Below, piece after piece: positions 44,960-53,384 of a stretch of 64,000 bases of DNA. The notes under the pieces were generated by a model. It saw nothing but the letters and a program-made list of their open reading frames with translations. It did no database searches and was not told where the DNA came from. The translations under genes were made by a program, and so were the position numbers. Position 1 is the stretch's first letter. Each line of letters starts with the position of its first letter. This DNA comes from CAWHYG01 sp963833505. Lineage in GTDB: Bacteria > Eisenbacteria > RBG-16-71-46 > CAIMUX01. The DNA is taken from NCBI GenBank assembly GCA_963833505.1, contig CAWHYG010000007.1, forward strand, positions 2,046,001 to 2,110,000. The letters are read 5' to 3'.

Positions 44960-46459
44960 ATGAACTCCATCCGGACGGGATTGATCTTTGTCTTCGCCGC
45001 CGCTCTCGTCACCGTGATCGCGGGCTGTTCCAGCAGCAGCAAGTCGAATTCCACCGCGCCCACGGACACGACGCCGCCCGCCGCGGTCGTCGACCTGGCC
45101 GCGGCGACGCCCACTTCCAGAACGGTCGTCCTCAACTGGACCGCGCCCGGCAATGACGGAACCACCGGGACGGCACACCAATACGACATCCGCTATGCGA
45201 CTTCGACCATCACGGACGCCAGCTTTTCCTCGGCCTCCCCGGTGACCGGAGCGCCGGATCCCGTCGCCGCCGGAAACCTGCAGACGGTGACGGTGACCGG
45301 GTTGAATTCGAGCACCCGATACTACTTTGCGATGAAAACGGCCGACGCGGTCCCGAACTGGTCGCCTCTGTCCGACGTCGTGTCGGATTCCACCCTGGCT
45401 TCGTCTACCAACACCGTCCCACCGGGCACGGTAGGCGATCTCGCGGCGAGCGCAACCACTGCCAGCTCCGTTACCCTGGGCTGGACGGCTCCGGGCAGCG
45501 ACGGAACGGTCGGGACCGCCAGCCAATACGATCTCCGGTACTCCACCGCCAGCATCAATGACGGCAACTTCTCCTCGGCCACGCCGGTCGCCGGCGTTCC
45601 GGCTCCCACGCCTTCCGGAACCACGCAATCCGTGACCGTCGGGAACCTGTCGGCGAACACGCCTTACTATTTCGCTCTCAAGACCGCGGATGAGGTGCCC
45701 AACTGGTCGTCGCTTTCCAACGTCGTGCAGGCTTCGACCTCCACCCCGGGTCCGACCGCGCTCTTCTTCCCCGACTTCCCGAGCGACGTCTGCATCAGCA
45801 GCGCCGACGCGCACGCCCAGCAGGCGAAGGGGCTGGTCGAGGCGCAACTGGCCTACGCGAGCTTCGCCGGCGCCTTCCTCGGCCCGCTCACCAGCCCGGC
45901 CTGGGTTTCATCCGGAACCGGCTGTTACAGCTATGCCACCAGCACGGGCGCATGCTCGAGCGTTTATCAGGCGTGCCCGAGCGGCACCGGCACGGCCTAC
46001 ACTTTCACCCTGAACGGTTCGTGCAGCGGCGTGACCTATGACAACTGGGTCTTCTATCGGGCCCTGCTTCAGCCCGACTCGCTCAAGACGACCTTCTACG
46101 TCTATTCGCCGAACACCACCAATGTGGTCTCCGGTTCGCTCTGGCGGTGGACGTCGGATCAGCTCACCGGCAGCTTCTACTTCTATCATGGGGATCCCCA
46201 CGCGAGCCCGTATTATGCGCTGCTCCAGTGGAGCCGATCGTCAGATGACAATACCTACGACCTGACCTACACCGTGCCCTCCGACCTCAGGGCGATCAGC
46301 CATTTTGTGAAATCCCCGTGCTCAGGGACGCTCGAAACGGACTCGTTCGATACCGACTTCTGGAAGCAGAACGTCATCACCTGGGATTCCACCACCGGCC
46401 ACGGTTCCTGGACGGTGTACAACGAGAACGGGACGGTCGCGTCGCAGAATGCGTGGTGA
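44960..46459 (+). CDS. lipoprotein with two fibronectin type III domains
   Basis: 499 residues. Start has GAGGAGGAG. A lipoprotein signal (LIFVFAAALVTVIAGC) is followed by a Ser/Thr linker and two similar FN3 domains (AVVDLAAATPTSRTVVLNWTAPG ... YYFAMKTADAVPNWSPLS and GTVGDLAASATTASSVTLGWTAPG ... YYFALKTADEVPNWSSLS), then a ~230-residue unassigned C-terminal domain with paired cysteines (SGTGCYSYATSTGACSSVY). The two FN3 domains are close duplicates. Anchored in the outer or inner membrane facing outward. No enzyme motif recognised. The gene converges on rpe across a double hairpin. Confidence 0.82.
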   Translation: MNSIRTGLIFVFAAALVTVIAGCSSSSKSNSTAPTDTTPPAAVVDLAAATPTSRTVVLNWTAPGNDGTTGTAHQYDIRYATSTITDASFSSASPVTGAPDPVAAGNLQTVTVTGLNSSTRYYFAMKTADAVPNWSPLSDVVSDSTLASSTNTVPPGTVGDLAASATTASSVTLGWTAPGSDGTVGTASQYDLRYSTASINDGNFSSATPVAGVPAPTPSGTTQSVTVGNLSANTPYYFALKTADEVPNWSSLSNVVQASTSTPGPTALFFPDFPSDVCISSADAHAQQAKGLVEAQLAYASFAGAFLGPLTSPAWVSSGTGCYSYATSTGACSSVYQACPSGTGTAYTFTLNGSCSGVTYDNWVFYRALLQPDSLKTTFYVYSPNTTNVVSGSLWRWTSDQLTGSFYFYHGDPHASPYYALLQWSRSSDDNTYDLTYTVPSDLRAISHFVKSPCSGTLETDSFDTDFWKQNVITWDSTTGHGSWTVYNENGTVASQNAW

Positions 46460-46460
46460 A

Positions 46461-46496
46461 ACCCGGGCGATGCCGGGTAGGCGGCAAGGTCCGCCT
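46461..46496. terminator. two back-to-back hairpins between convergent genes
   Basis: ACCCGG-6-CCGGGT (46461-46478) and AGGCGG-6-CCGCCT (46479-46496) fill the 40-bp gap between the FN3 lipoprotein stop and the rpe stop. Neither has a T-run, but the arrangement suits a bidirectional terminator. Confidence 0.6.
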
Positions 46497-46499
46497 GAC

Positions 46500-47276
46500 C
46501 TAACGCCACCCGAACGGCTCGGCCCCGTCCGTCATCCGCCGCCAGGCGGCGACCGGATCGGGCGCGTGGAAGATCGCGCTTCCCGCCACCAGCCAGCGGG
46601 CGCCGGCTTCGAGCACGAGCGGCGCGGTTCGGCCGTCGATACCGCCGTCGACTTCGAGGATCGGCTGCGCGCCCAGGCCGCGACAGATCTCCGTGGTTCG
46701 ACGAAGGCGCGGGACGACTTCCGGCATGAAGGACTGGCCTTCGAAGCCGGGTTCGACGCTCATGATCAGCAGCAGATCGACCCAGGGAGCCCACCGTTCG
46801 ACCGCGGCATCCAGGGCGGTGGACGGGCGGATCGATGCCCCCAGCCCGATGCCGAGCCGCCGCGCTTCGCGGGAAAGCTCTCCCGGGTCCGCGCCGGTCT
46901 CGACGTGCACGGTCAGAAGGTCCGAGCCTGCCTTCGCGAACGGCGCGAGGTACGCCAGCGGATCGGTGATCATGAGGTGCGTGTCCAGGAACGCCTGCGT
47001 GTGCTGGCGGATCGACCGCACGAGCGGAGGCCCGAACGTGATGTTCGGGACGAAGTGGCCGTCCATCACGTCGAGGTGGAAGATCCGCGCTCCCGCCGCT
47101 TCCAGCGGGGAGATCGAGGCCACCAGCGCCGCGAAGTCGGCCGAGAGGATCGAAGGAAGGACATGGACATGGGCTCCGGCCATGAGGTCCCGGAGGCGCT
47201 CCCGGGCGGTTCGATCGGCGCGTGGAGGCGTGCTGCCCCGATCAGAGGGGGCGCGATTTTCCGGGCTTTCTGACAT
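46500..47276 (-). CDS. rpe: ribulose-phosphate 3-epimerase
   Basis: Interconverts ribulose 5-phosphate and xylulose 5-phosphate in the pentose phosphate pathway. TIM barrel signatures: VLPSILSADFAAL, FHLDVMDGHFVPNITFGPPLV, DTHLMITDPLAYL, LLIMSVEPGFEGQSFMPE, ILEVDGGIDGRTAPLV and WLVAGSAIF. Metal ligands and both catalytic Asp residues are kept. ATG 47276 lies 3 bp after the PASTA gene stop and gives an N-terminal basic extension of ~32 residues; an internal ATG at MAGAHVHVLPS would give the usual length. 258 aa. Confidence 0.93.
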   Translation of the reverse strand: MSESPENRAPSDRGSTPPRADRTARERLRDLMAGAHVHVLPSILSADFAALVASISPLEAAGARIFHLDVMDGHFVPNITFGPPLVRSIRQHTQAFLDTHLMITDPLAYLAPFAKAGSDLLTVHVETGADPGELSREARRLGIGLGASIRPSTALDAAVERWAPWVDLLLIMSVEPGFEGQSFMPEVVPRLRRTTEICRGLGAQPILEVDGGIDGRTAPLVLEAGARWLVAGSAIFHAPDPVAAWRRMTDGAEPFGWR

Positions 47277-47279
47277 CCG

Positions 47280-48050
47280 TCAACCCCTTCCGCCGGGAGC
47301 GACCGACAGCCGCACCCGGGAACCCGGCCAGACGGGCGAACCGGGCGGCGGATCCTCGGAAACGACGATCCCGGCTCCGCCTTCCCCATTCCCGACCACG
47401 GCCTGGAACCCGTTCGCCCCGAGCCACGAAGCGGCTTCCGAGCCGATCCGCCCGCGCAGGTCAGGAAGAAAGTAGGGAACGGCCTCCGCTGCGCGACTGA
47501 CGAGCAGGGAGATCGAAGCCTCTTCGGGCAGGGCGGTTCCCGCCTCCGGGCTGGTCGAGATCACCTGACCCGGCTCGACGAGGTCGGTGGCGATCTCGTC
47601 GATCCGGCGGACCTGAAGACCTTTCTCGGAGAGCCTCACCTTCGCCATCCGGACGGTCGAACCGACCAGATCGGGCACGCGTCGTTCCGACGAGCCGAGG
47701 CTCGGGATCAGCCCGACCTGGCGGCCGCGTTTGACCGTGAGTCCGGCCGAGGGCGATTCGTCCAGCACGAGCCCTTTGGGCATGCCCGGGAAATATCGAC
47801 CGGGCGCGCGGACGGGCACGAGCCCGTCGCGTCGCAGGATGTCTTCCGCCGTCCCCAGGTCCTTGCCCGAAAGCGACGGAATCTGGACGACGTCGTTGTG
47901 CCGGACGACGCGGGGCATGAGGACGCGGTCGAAGAGGAAGATCCCGGCCATCGATCCCAGGACCGCCACCAGGATCCTTTGGAGCCCCACCGGAATCCCG
48001 CGCCCGCCGCGGGACCCGCGCTTTGCCGGCTTTCTCGTCCGTTCGGTCAT
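47280..48050 (-). CDS. membrane-anchored triple-PASTA protein
   Basis: 256 residues: a basic cytoplasmic tail, one membrane segment (ILVAVLGSMAGIFLFDRVL), then three PASTA domains (VVQIPSLSGKDLGTAEDILRRDG, RRVPDLVGSTVRMAKVRLSEKG, VPYFLPDLRGRIGSEAASWLGANG), each followed by a VxxxxPxAGxxxxxG-type loop. PASTA domains bind muropeptides or lipid II in kinases and PBPs. Here they stand without a kinase or penicillin-binding domain. The fmt-rsmB-PASTA-rpe order is common in other bacteria, where the PASTA gene is often kinase-linked. Stop and rpe start are 3 bp apart. Confidence 0.88.
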   Translation of the reverse strand: MTERTRKPAKRGSRGGRGIPVGLQRILVAVLGSMAGIFLFDRVLMPRVVRHNDVVQIPSLSGKDLGTAEDILRRDGLVPVRAPGRYFPGMPKGLVLDESPSAGLTVKRGRQVGLIPSLGSSERRVPDLVGSTVRMAKVRLSEKGLQVRRIDEIATDLVEPGQVISTSPEAGTALPEEASISLLVSRAAEAVPYFLPDLRGRIGSEAASWLGANGFQAVVGNGEGGAGIVVSEDPPPGSPVWPGSRVRLSVAPGGRG

Positions 48051-48137
48051 CTGGTCCTCAAATGACCCTTGGGAGATTCTTCTGATGGTTGCTCAAATGA
48101 TCCTCAAAGCGATCCTCGGCCGACCCCGTTCTCGAGA

Positions 48138-49895
48138 TCAACCCATCCTTCGTGCGACGAAAGCGTAGGTTCCGTCGGTCTCCAGCTCCCCCGGAAGCAG
48201 GATCATCTCCCCCGGTCTTCCGATCGCCGACTCCGGGATGAGATCCGGCAGGGAGCCGAAGCTCCAGTCCGCGTGCTCGGCGAAGAAGACATCCCGCTGG
48301 CGGGTGGTCTCCTCCGGCTCGAGCGTGCACACACTATAAACGAGCCATCCTCCCGGGACGACTCCGCGCGCGGCTTCGCGCAAGAGGTTGGCCTGGATCA
48401 AGGCGAGGCGCGGGATCTCCTCCTCGCGGGCTCGCCACTTCAGATCGACGCGCCGGCGGATCACTCCCAGGCTGCTGCACGGGGCATCCACGAGGACTCC
48501 ACTCCACGGCGGGCGAATCGGGATTTTCCGGCCGTCCGCGGCTGCCATCGCGATCGGATCGCCCGGATTGACCGCGCGGCGCATCCGGCGCAAGCGCCCG
48601 AATGAGAGATCGAGCGCCACGATCCGCGCGCCCGGCTGCGCGCGATCGGCGAGCTGGTCCGTCTTGCCGCCCGGAGCGGCGCAGAGGTCGAGCACCAGGC
48701 CCGTCACCTCGGGTGGAATCAAGCCCGCCAGGATGGCGCTTCCGTCCTGGATGCGCCAGGCGCTTGGCCACCCGTCGCCGCGATCGTCGCGACCTTCGGG
48801 AAGAGCGCCCGCGGGAAGCCGAAGTGTCCCGGGAATCCATCCGCGGCGAGCGCCCTCGAGCGGTGGCAGCGGGTCCGTGCCCTCCACCGAGACCGAATCG
48901 AGCCGCCCCCGAGCGCCGGTTGTCGGCGACGGTGGCGCGAGCGGCGACGCTTCCGCCATCGCCCGCTCCCCGCGAATCCGCAGCCAGTAGTCGGGAATCG
49001 AGTTGTCCCACTCGAGCACGCGATCGGTTCGCTCCAGCCCCCAGCGATCGAGCCAGCGGCGCACGAGCCAGGGCGGATGCGAGAATCGGATCGCCAGGGA
49101 CAGAACGCCGGCTTCCATGGTGTCGGCGTTCCCGGTGGCGGCGGCGCCCGTGCCGACGACGGCACCCGTACTGGCCACGCTCATGCCTGCCGGGTCTGAG
49201 CCGACTGCGCCGGTTCCGGCCATGTCCATGCCAGCGACGCCCGCTCCGGCGGCGTCTGGGCCGCCTGCGCCGGTTCCGGCCACGTCCATGCCAGCCACGC
49301 CCGCTCCGGCGCCGGCTGCCGCCCAGCGCTCCGCTCCCTCGCGCGCCAGGCGCCGGAGCACGGCGTTCACCAGCCCAGCCGTGCCGCGGTGGCCGTGGCG
49401 AAGGGCGAGACGCACGGAGGTGTCGACCGCGGCATGCGGAGCGACCCCGCTCAGCAGGATCAGTTGCGCCGTTCCGAGACGAAGAACGTTCCGGATCGCG
49501 GGGGGAAGATCCTCCACCGTTCCTCGCGTGAGCAGCGCGTTCACGACGGTGTCGATCCGCAAGCGATGACGCAGTGTTTCGGTCACGAGATGGCGGAAGA
49601 AACGGCGCTCCTGAGGCTGCCGGAGTGAGCCCTCGATCTGCTCGATCCGCCCCTGGGCAGGAATGCGTGCCGACTCGAGCTGCATCAAGAGCTGAAGGGC
49701 CAGCTCGCGCGGCCGGTCGACAGGTTCGGAGTCGGGCGAACGGTCGAAGGTCCCGGGCTCTCGCATCCGGTCGGGTCGCTCGGGCTCACTCGGCTGGTGT
49801 GACGGCTTGGGCTTACGCGGCCGTTCGGACGGCTCGGACCTGCGCAGCCGGTCGGATCGCTCGGACCGGCGCGGACGGTCGGGCGGCTGGGACAT
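48138..49895 (-). CDS. rsmB: 16S rRNA (cytosine-967-C5)-methyltransferase RsmB, with repeat insertions
   Basis: 585 residues, longer than the usual ~430-450. A NusB-like N-domain (LALQLLMQLE ... RLGTAQLILLSGVAPHAAVDTSVRLA) and SAM-binding catalytic domain (LVLDLCAAPGGKTDQL, VDAPCSSLGVIRR with the PCS motif, catalytic Cys in SVCTLEPEE) are intact. Two repeat-rich additions explain the extra length: an N-terminal run of about seven 9-residue repeats (PDRPRRSER/SDRLRRSEP type) and an internal Gly/Ala/Met run around 49140-49330 with a 20-residue repeat. ATG 49895 lies 5 bp after the fmt stop. Expected to methylate C967 of 16S rRNA. Confidence 0.9.
   Translation of the reverse strand: MSQPPDRPRRSERSDRLRRSEPSERPRKPKPSHQPSEPERPDRMREPGTFDRSPDSEPVDRPRELALQLLMQLESARIPAQGRIEQIEGSLRQPQERRFFRHLVTETLRHRLRIDTVVNALLTRGTVEDLPPAIRNVLRLGTAQLILLSGVAPHAAVDTSVRLALRHGHRGTAGLVNAVLRRLAREGAERWAAAGAGAGVAGMDVAGTGAGGPDAAGAGVAGMDMAGTGAVGSDPAGMSVASTGAVVGTGAAATGNADTMEAGVLSLAIRFSHPPWLVRRWLDRWGLERTDRVLEWDNSIPDYWLRIRGERAMAEASPLAPPSPTTGARGRLDSVSVEGTDPLPPLEGARRGWIPGTLRLPAGALPEGRDDRGDGWPSAWRIQDGSAILAGLIPPEVTGLVLDLCAAPGGKTDQLADRAQPGARIVALDLSFGRLRRMRRAVNPGDPIAMAAADGRKIPIRPPWSGVLVDAPCSSLGVIRRRVDLKWRAREEEIPRLALIQANLLREAARGVVPGGWLVYSVCTLEPEETTRQRDVFFAEHADWSFGSLPDLIPESAIGRPGEMILLPGELETDGTYAFVARRMG
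49140..49330 (-). repeat. 60-bp in-frame repeat inside rsmB
   Basis: Encodes GAGVAGMDVAGTGAGGPDAA then GAGVAGMDMAGTGAVGSDPA and a diverged third part, placed between the NusB-like and methyltransferase domains. Confidence 0.8.
49690..49892 (-). repeat. 27-bp in-frame repeats at the rsmB N-terminus
   Basis: About seven 9-codon units: PDRPRRSER, SDRLRRSEP, SERPRKPKP, SHQPSEPER, PDRMREPGT, FDRSPDSEP, VDRPREL. They form a basic, probably disordered extension before the NusB-like domain. Confidence 0.8.
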
Positions 49896-49900
49896 CGCGC

Positions 49901-50878
49901 TCACGCGCGGGATTCGAAGCGCGCGCCCGGCGCGACGCGGGAGCCGCGATGCCATTCGGCCGCGTCCTGCCGCTTCCGGCCCTCCGCCTGCACCTCTTCG
50001 AGCAGGACCAAGCCGGGAAGGCAGGCGACCCCGATCCCGGCGCCGGAACCGGCGGAAACGGCCGTCACGAGCGTTCCCGGCACCGCCTCGCGCGAGGGAT
50101 CGGATGGATCGGGCACGGAGGCGCGGTGGATCGGCCGCAGGCGATGGATCCGAAGGCGCTTTCCCTCCAGCATGGCCGTCGCGCCGGGCCAGGGCGTCAC
50201 CGCGCGCACGAAGCGCTCCACCTGATCCGCGGGACGATCCCAGCGGATCCAGCCGTCGTCCTTCGAGAGGATGGGCGCGTAGCTCGCTCCGACCGGGGGC
50301 TGCGGCCGCGGGAACAGCTCGCCCCGCTCCTCGGCGTCCAGGGCCCGCAAGAGCATCCGTCCTCCAAGCTCGGCCAGGCGATCCGCCAGCTCGCCCGCGG
50401 TCTCCTCGGCTCCGATCGGCGTCATCTCCTGCTCGAGGATCGGGCCGGTGTCGAGCCCTTCATCCATGCGGAAGAGGGTGATGCCGGACCAGCAGTCGCC
50501 GGCCAGGATCGCCGCCGTGACCGGGGATGCGCCCCGATGGCGAGGCAACAGGCTCGCGTGGACGTTCCAGCAACCGCGAGGCGGAAGTTCGAGGAGCGCG
50601 GGCCGGAGGATCCGCCCGAAAGCCGCGGTCACGATCAGCTCCGGCTGGAGCGCCCGAAACGCCTCCAGCGTCTCCGGCGCGTGCAGCTTCTTCGTCTGGA
50701 AGACCGGAATCCCCTGCTCCCGGGCCAGCCGCACGGCGGACGGGTCCTCCGTGCGAAGCCCCCGCCCCTGGGGCCGGCTCGGCTGGCTGACGACGCCCAC
50801 GACGGGATGCGGCCCCGCGAGAAGAGCCTCGAGGACCCGCGCCGCGAAGTCGGGCGTGCCGCAGAAGAGAACGCGCAC
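49901..50878 (-). CDS. fmt: methionyl-tRNA formyltransferase
   Basis: 325 residues; transfers a formyl group from 10-formyl-THF to Met-tRNA(fMet) for initiation. Signatures: VRVLFCGTPDFAARVLEALL, VYRGLRTEDP-like GLRTEDPSAVRLA, LIVTAAFGRILRPALLELP, NVHASLLPRHRGASPVTAAI (substrate loop with catalytic Asn/His), GITLFRMDEGLDTGPIL, and a C-terminal OB-like domain. GTG 50878 has GGAGGGAG at good spacing; the frame is open to 50947. The stop is 5 bp before rsmB. In many bacteria it follows def, which is not seen here. Confidence 0.95.
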   Translation of the reverse strand: MRVLFCGTPDFAARVLEALLAGPHPVVGVVSQPSRPQGRGLRTEDPSAVRLAREQGIPVFQTKKLHAPETLEAFRALQPELIVTAAFGRILRPALLELPPRGCWNVHASLLPRHRGASPVTAAILAGDCWSGITLFRMDEGLDTGPILEQEMTPIGAEETAGELADRLAELGGRMLLRALDAEERGELFPRPQPPVGASYAPILSKDDGWIRWDRPADQVERFVRAVTPWPGATAMLEGKRLRIHRLRPIHRASVPDPSDPSREAVPGTLVTAVSAGSGAGIGVACLPGLVLLEEVQAEGRKRQDAAEWHRGSRVAPGARFESRA

Positions 50879-50907
50879 CGGTTTCTCCCTCCGGCCCGGA
50901 TTCGCGG

Positions 50908-51252
50908 CTACCTGGGCAGAACTCCCTGGATGGCGCTCTTGGCGCACTCCACCTTGACGTCATCCGCGATCTTGAGGACCACGACGTCGTCCTTGATCCC
51001 CAGGATCTGGCCGTAAAGCCCGCCGGTCGTGACCACGCGATCGCCGTTCTTGAGGTCCTTCAGCATCGTCTGGACCTGCTTCTGGCGCTTCTGCTGCGGC
51101 CGGAGAAGCAGGAAGTAGAAGATGAGGACAAAGGCCAGAATCAGGAGCAGCTGGGAAAGAAAACGCTGCCCGCTGGGCGCTCCCATTCCGCCACCTCCAC
51201 CGGTGGTCTGAGCCATGGCCACTCCGGGCCCGAGCAGATCAATCAGTGTCAC
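50908..51252 (-). CDS. yajC: preprotein translocase accessory subunit YajC
   Basis: 114 residues. One N-terminal membrane helix (LLLILAFVLIFYFLLLRPQQKRQKQ), which is diagnostic for YajC, then the soluble domain LKNGDRVVTTGGLYGQILGIKDDVVVLKIADDVKVE. Binds SecDF-YidC as an accessory part of the secretion channel. Start taken at GTG 51252 with AAAGGGGG upstream; ATG 51216 would be 12 residues shorter. The usual secD/secF neighbours are absent; it lies between tgt and fmt, a common arrangement with tgt-yajC. Confidence 0.92.
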   Translation of the reverse strand: MTLIDLLGPGVAMAQTTGGGGGMGAPSGQRFLSQLLLILAFVLIFYFLLLRPQQKRQKQVQTMLKDLKNGDRVVTTGGLYGQILGIKDDVVVLKIADDVKVECAKSAIQGVLPR

Positions 51253-51299
51253 CGCGTCCCCCTTTCGTCCCAGCCAATCTCCATGTGGTCCATGGAAAC

Positions 51300-51440
51300 C
51301 TCGTCCCTGCGATTCCGATCCATCCGCGCCATTCTCGTCCCTGCGATCCCCCGATCCGTCCGCGCCATTCTCCCTCGATTCCGCGCCCTTCCCGGCCGTG
51401 GGATCCGCCGATTCGCATGCGCCCTGGGATCCCTCGATTC
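51300..51440. repeat. degenerate ~35-bp repeats between tgt and yajC
   Basis: TCCGCGCCATT at 51323 and 51358, with shared CTCGTCCCTGCGAT and CGATTC(G/C)G parts. The stretch is composed of GATCCG-like motifs similar to those in other spacers of the window. Confidence 0.6.
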
Positions 51441-51457
51441 GCCACCGTGCGCCGACT

Positions 51458-52807
51458 CTACCCGGGGTCCCGGCCGCCTTCGGCCAGGCGCTCGAGCGTC
51501 GCCCGCTTGAAAGCCGCATAACGGCCGGCCTCGACGGCGGAGCGGATCCCTTCCATGAGCTTCTGATAGTAACGGACCGAATGCAACGTGGCCAGACGGA
51601 GCGCCAGAATCTCGCCGGCGGCGAAGAGATGGCGAAGATAGGCCCGGGAGAAGGTCGCGCAAACCGGGCAATCGCATTCCGGGTCGAGCGGGCGCGGATC
51701 GCCGGCGTAGGCGGCGTTCTTGACCACGAGCTTCCCGCGCGACGTGAAAATGGTCCCCTTGCGGGCGTTGCGGGTCGGCAGGACGCAGTCGAACAGGTCG
51801 ATTCCCTGCTCGACCGCCTCCAGGATGTCCTCAGGGCGCCCGACTCCCATGAGGTAGCGAGGCTTCTCCGAGGGCAGGTAAGGCGTGGTCTGCCGCAGAA
51901 CGTCGAAGCAGGTCTCCATCGGCTCGCCCACGGCCAGACCGCCGACGGCGTAGCCGGGAAGGTCGAGGCCGGCCAGTTCCTCGGCCGACTCGCGCCGGAG
52001 GTCGGGATAGACGCCGCCCTGGACGATGCCGAAAAGGGCCGCTCGCTCGGGCGCCGGCACGCCGGCCCGCGCACTCTCGCGTCCAGTGCCCACGTCGCGG
52101 CGGCTCGGTTCCTCGCTCCGGGTCAGCTCGCCGGGCTGAATCAGCTCCTCGCGCCAGGTCCGGGCGCAGGCTCGCGCCCAGCGCGCGGTCCGTTCCGCAT
52201 CCTCGCGCGCCCGGCGGTACTCGGCCGGATACGGCGTCAGGGTGTCGAGGGCCATGATCACGTCGGCCCCCAAGGCGATCTGCACGCGCGTGGCTAGCTC
52301 CGGCGTGAACTGGTGTCGCGACCCGTCCAGGTGGGACTGGAAGTCCACCCCGTCGTCCCGGACGCGGTTCAGCCTGGCCAGGCTGAAGATCTGGTATCCG
52401 CCGGAGTCGGTCAGGATGGGCCCGGGCCAGGCCATGAAGCGATGGAGACCGCCCAATGCGCGCACGCGCTCGTGCCCGGGACGAAGATAGAGATGATACG
52501 TGTTCGCAAGGATCATCCGGCTGCCGGTCGCGGCGATCTCATCCGGGGTCAGAGTCTTGACCGTCGCCTGCGTGCCGACCGGCATGAAGGCGGGAGTTTC
52601 CACGCGGCGCGGATCCCGGCCTGGCCCGACGGCCGGCGTGTTCGCGTCCTCGTGGGAGCCGGGAAGGGCGATGTTCGCGTTCGCCTCCATCGGGAACCTG
52701 GTAACCGGCTCTTCGCCGGACGGCAGCGGACGAAACAGGAGCGTCCCCCGGCGCGCGCCGCTCGGATCGGTGGAATGGACCTGAAACGTCAGGTTGCTCT
52801 TCGCCAT
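51458..52807 (-). CDS. tgt: tRNA-guanine transglycosylase (queuosine pathway)
   Basis: 449 residues. Exchanges guanine 34 for preQ1 in GUN tRNAs. Motifs: ETPAFMPVGTQATVKTLTPDEI, the nucleophile-adjacent TDSGGYQIFSL, ALDTLTPYP, LFGIVQGGVYPDLR, GGLAVGEP, the second catalytic Asp in LFDCVLPTRNARKGTIF and zinc ligands CDCPVC...H. The N-terminal strand is interrupted by a ~45-residue insert (RPLPSGEEPVTRFPMEANA ... RDPRRVE) before ETPAFMP, and a second insert of ~30 residues precedes FGIVQGG. ATG 52807 lacks a strong ribosome site. Upstream frames run to 53059 but look spurious. Confidence 0.94.
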   Translation of the reverse strand: MAKSNLTFQVHSTDPSGARRGTLLFRPLPSGEEPVTRFPMEANANIALPGSHEDANTPAVGPGRDPRRVETPAFMPVGTQATVKTLTPDEIAATGSRMILANTYHLYLRPGHERVRALGGLHRFMAWPGPILTDSGGYQIFSLARLNRVRDDGVDFQSHLDGSRHQFTPELATRVQIALGADVIMALDTLTPYPAEYRRAREDAERTARWARACARTWREELIQPGELTRSEEPSRRDVGTGRESARAGVPAPERAALFGIVQGGVYPDLRRESAEELAGLDLPGYAVGGLAVGEPMETCFDVLRQTTPYLPSEKPRYLMGVGRPEDILEAVEQGIDLFDCVLPTRNARKGTIFTSRGKLVVKNAAYAGDPRPLDPECDCPVCATFSRAYLRHLFAAGEILALRLATLHSVRYYQKLMEGIRSAVEAGRYAAFKRATLERLAEGGRDPG

Positions 52808-53027
52808 GGAACTCGACACTCGCGGAGCGTACAAGAGCGGGCTGCGCCCGACAATTGGCGAGGTTTGGGGCGCACCGCGCGACGTTCGACGGGCGCAGTC
52901 ATGACGGGCAGATCCGCTGCAGCAGGGGGTCATGAATGATGCGGGCCAGAGGGGCTGCCGCAGCGCCGCATGATGGATTCGGCGAGCTTTCATGCGCGCC
53001 GCCGCGCAAGAGGCTAGACTCTGCGCC

Positions 53028-53384
53028 ATGGAGCGGGATCGAACGCCTCGCGTGATCATTCTCGGTGGCGGTTTCGGCGGCCTCTACTGCGCGCGCGCCC
53101 TGGCCGGCGCCCCGGTTCGCATCACCGTTATCGACCGTCGCAATCATCATGTCTTCCAGCCGCTTCTCTATCAGGTGGCGACGGCGGCGCTTTCGCCCGG
53201 CGACGTCGCCTACCCGATCCGCGCGGTCCTGAGCCGACAGAAGAACGCGAGCGTCTGCATGGCGGAGGCGACAGGCCTCGATTTCGCCGCCCGCCGGGTT
53301 CAGCTCCGAGACGGGCTTTCGCCTCGCCCATCCCGCAGCCGGCGGGCAAGGATCACGGGCACCACTATCCGTTGCCGAAGCTGA
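53028..53384 (+). pseudogene. truncated type II NADH dehydrogenase (NDH-2) N-terminus
   Basis: The first ~97 residues match NDH-2: RVIILGGGFGGLYCARALAG (FAD Rossmann site), ITVIDRRNHHVFQPLLYQVATAALSPGDVAYPIRAVL and the loop ARRVQLRDG. A normal enzyme is ~430 residues, but here the family match stops near 53318 and the frame runs 20 nonsense residues to a stop at 53384 inside the end of the convergent receptor gene. Later NDH-2 motifs (second GxGxTG site, ATG) are absent in all frames. ATG 53028 gives the natural N-terminus. Probably a deletion or rearrangement junction. Confidence 0.8.
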
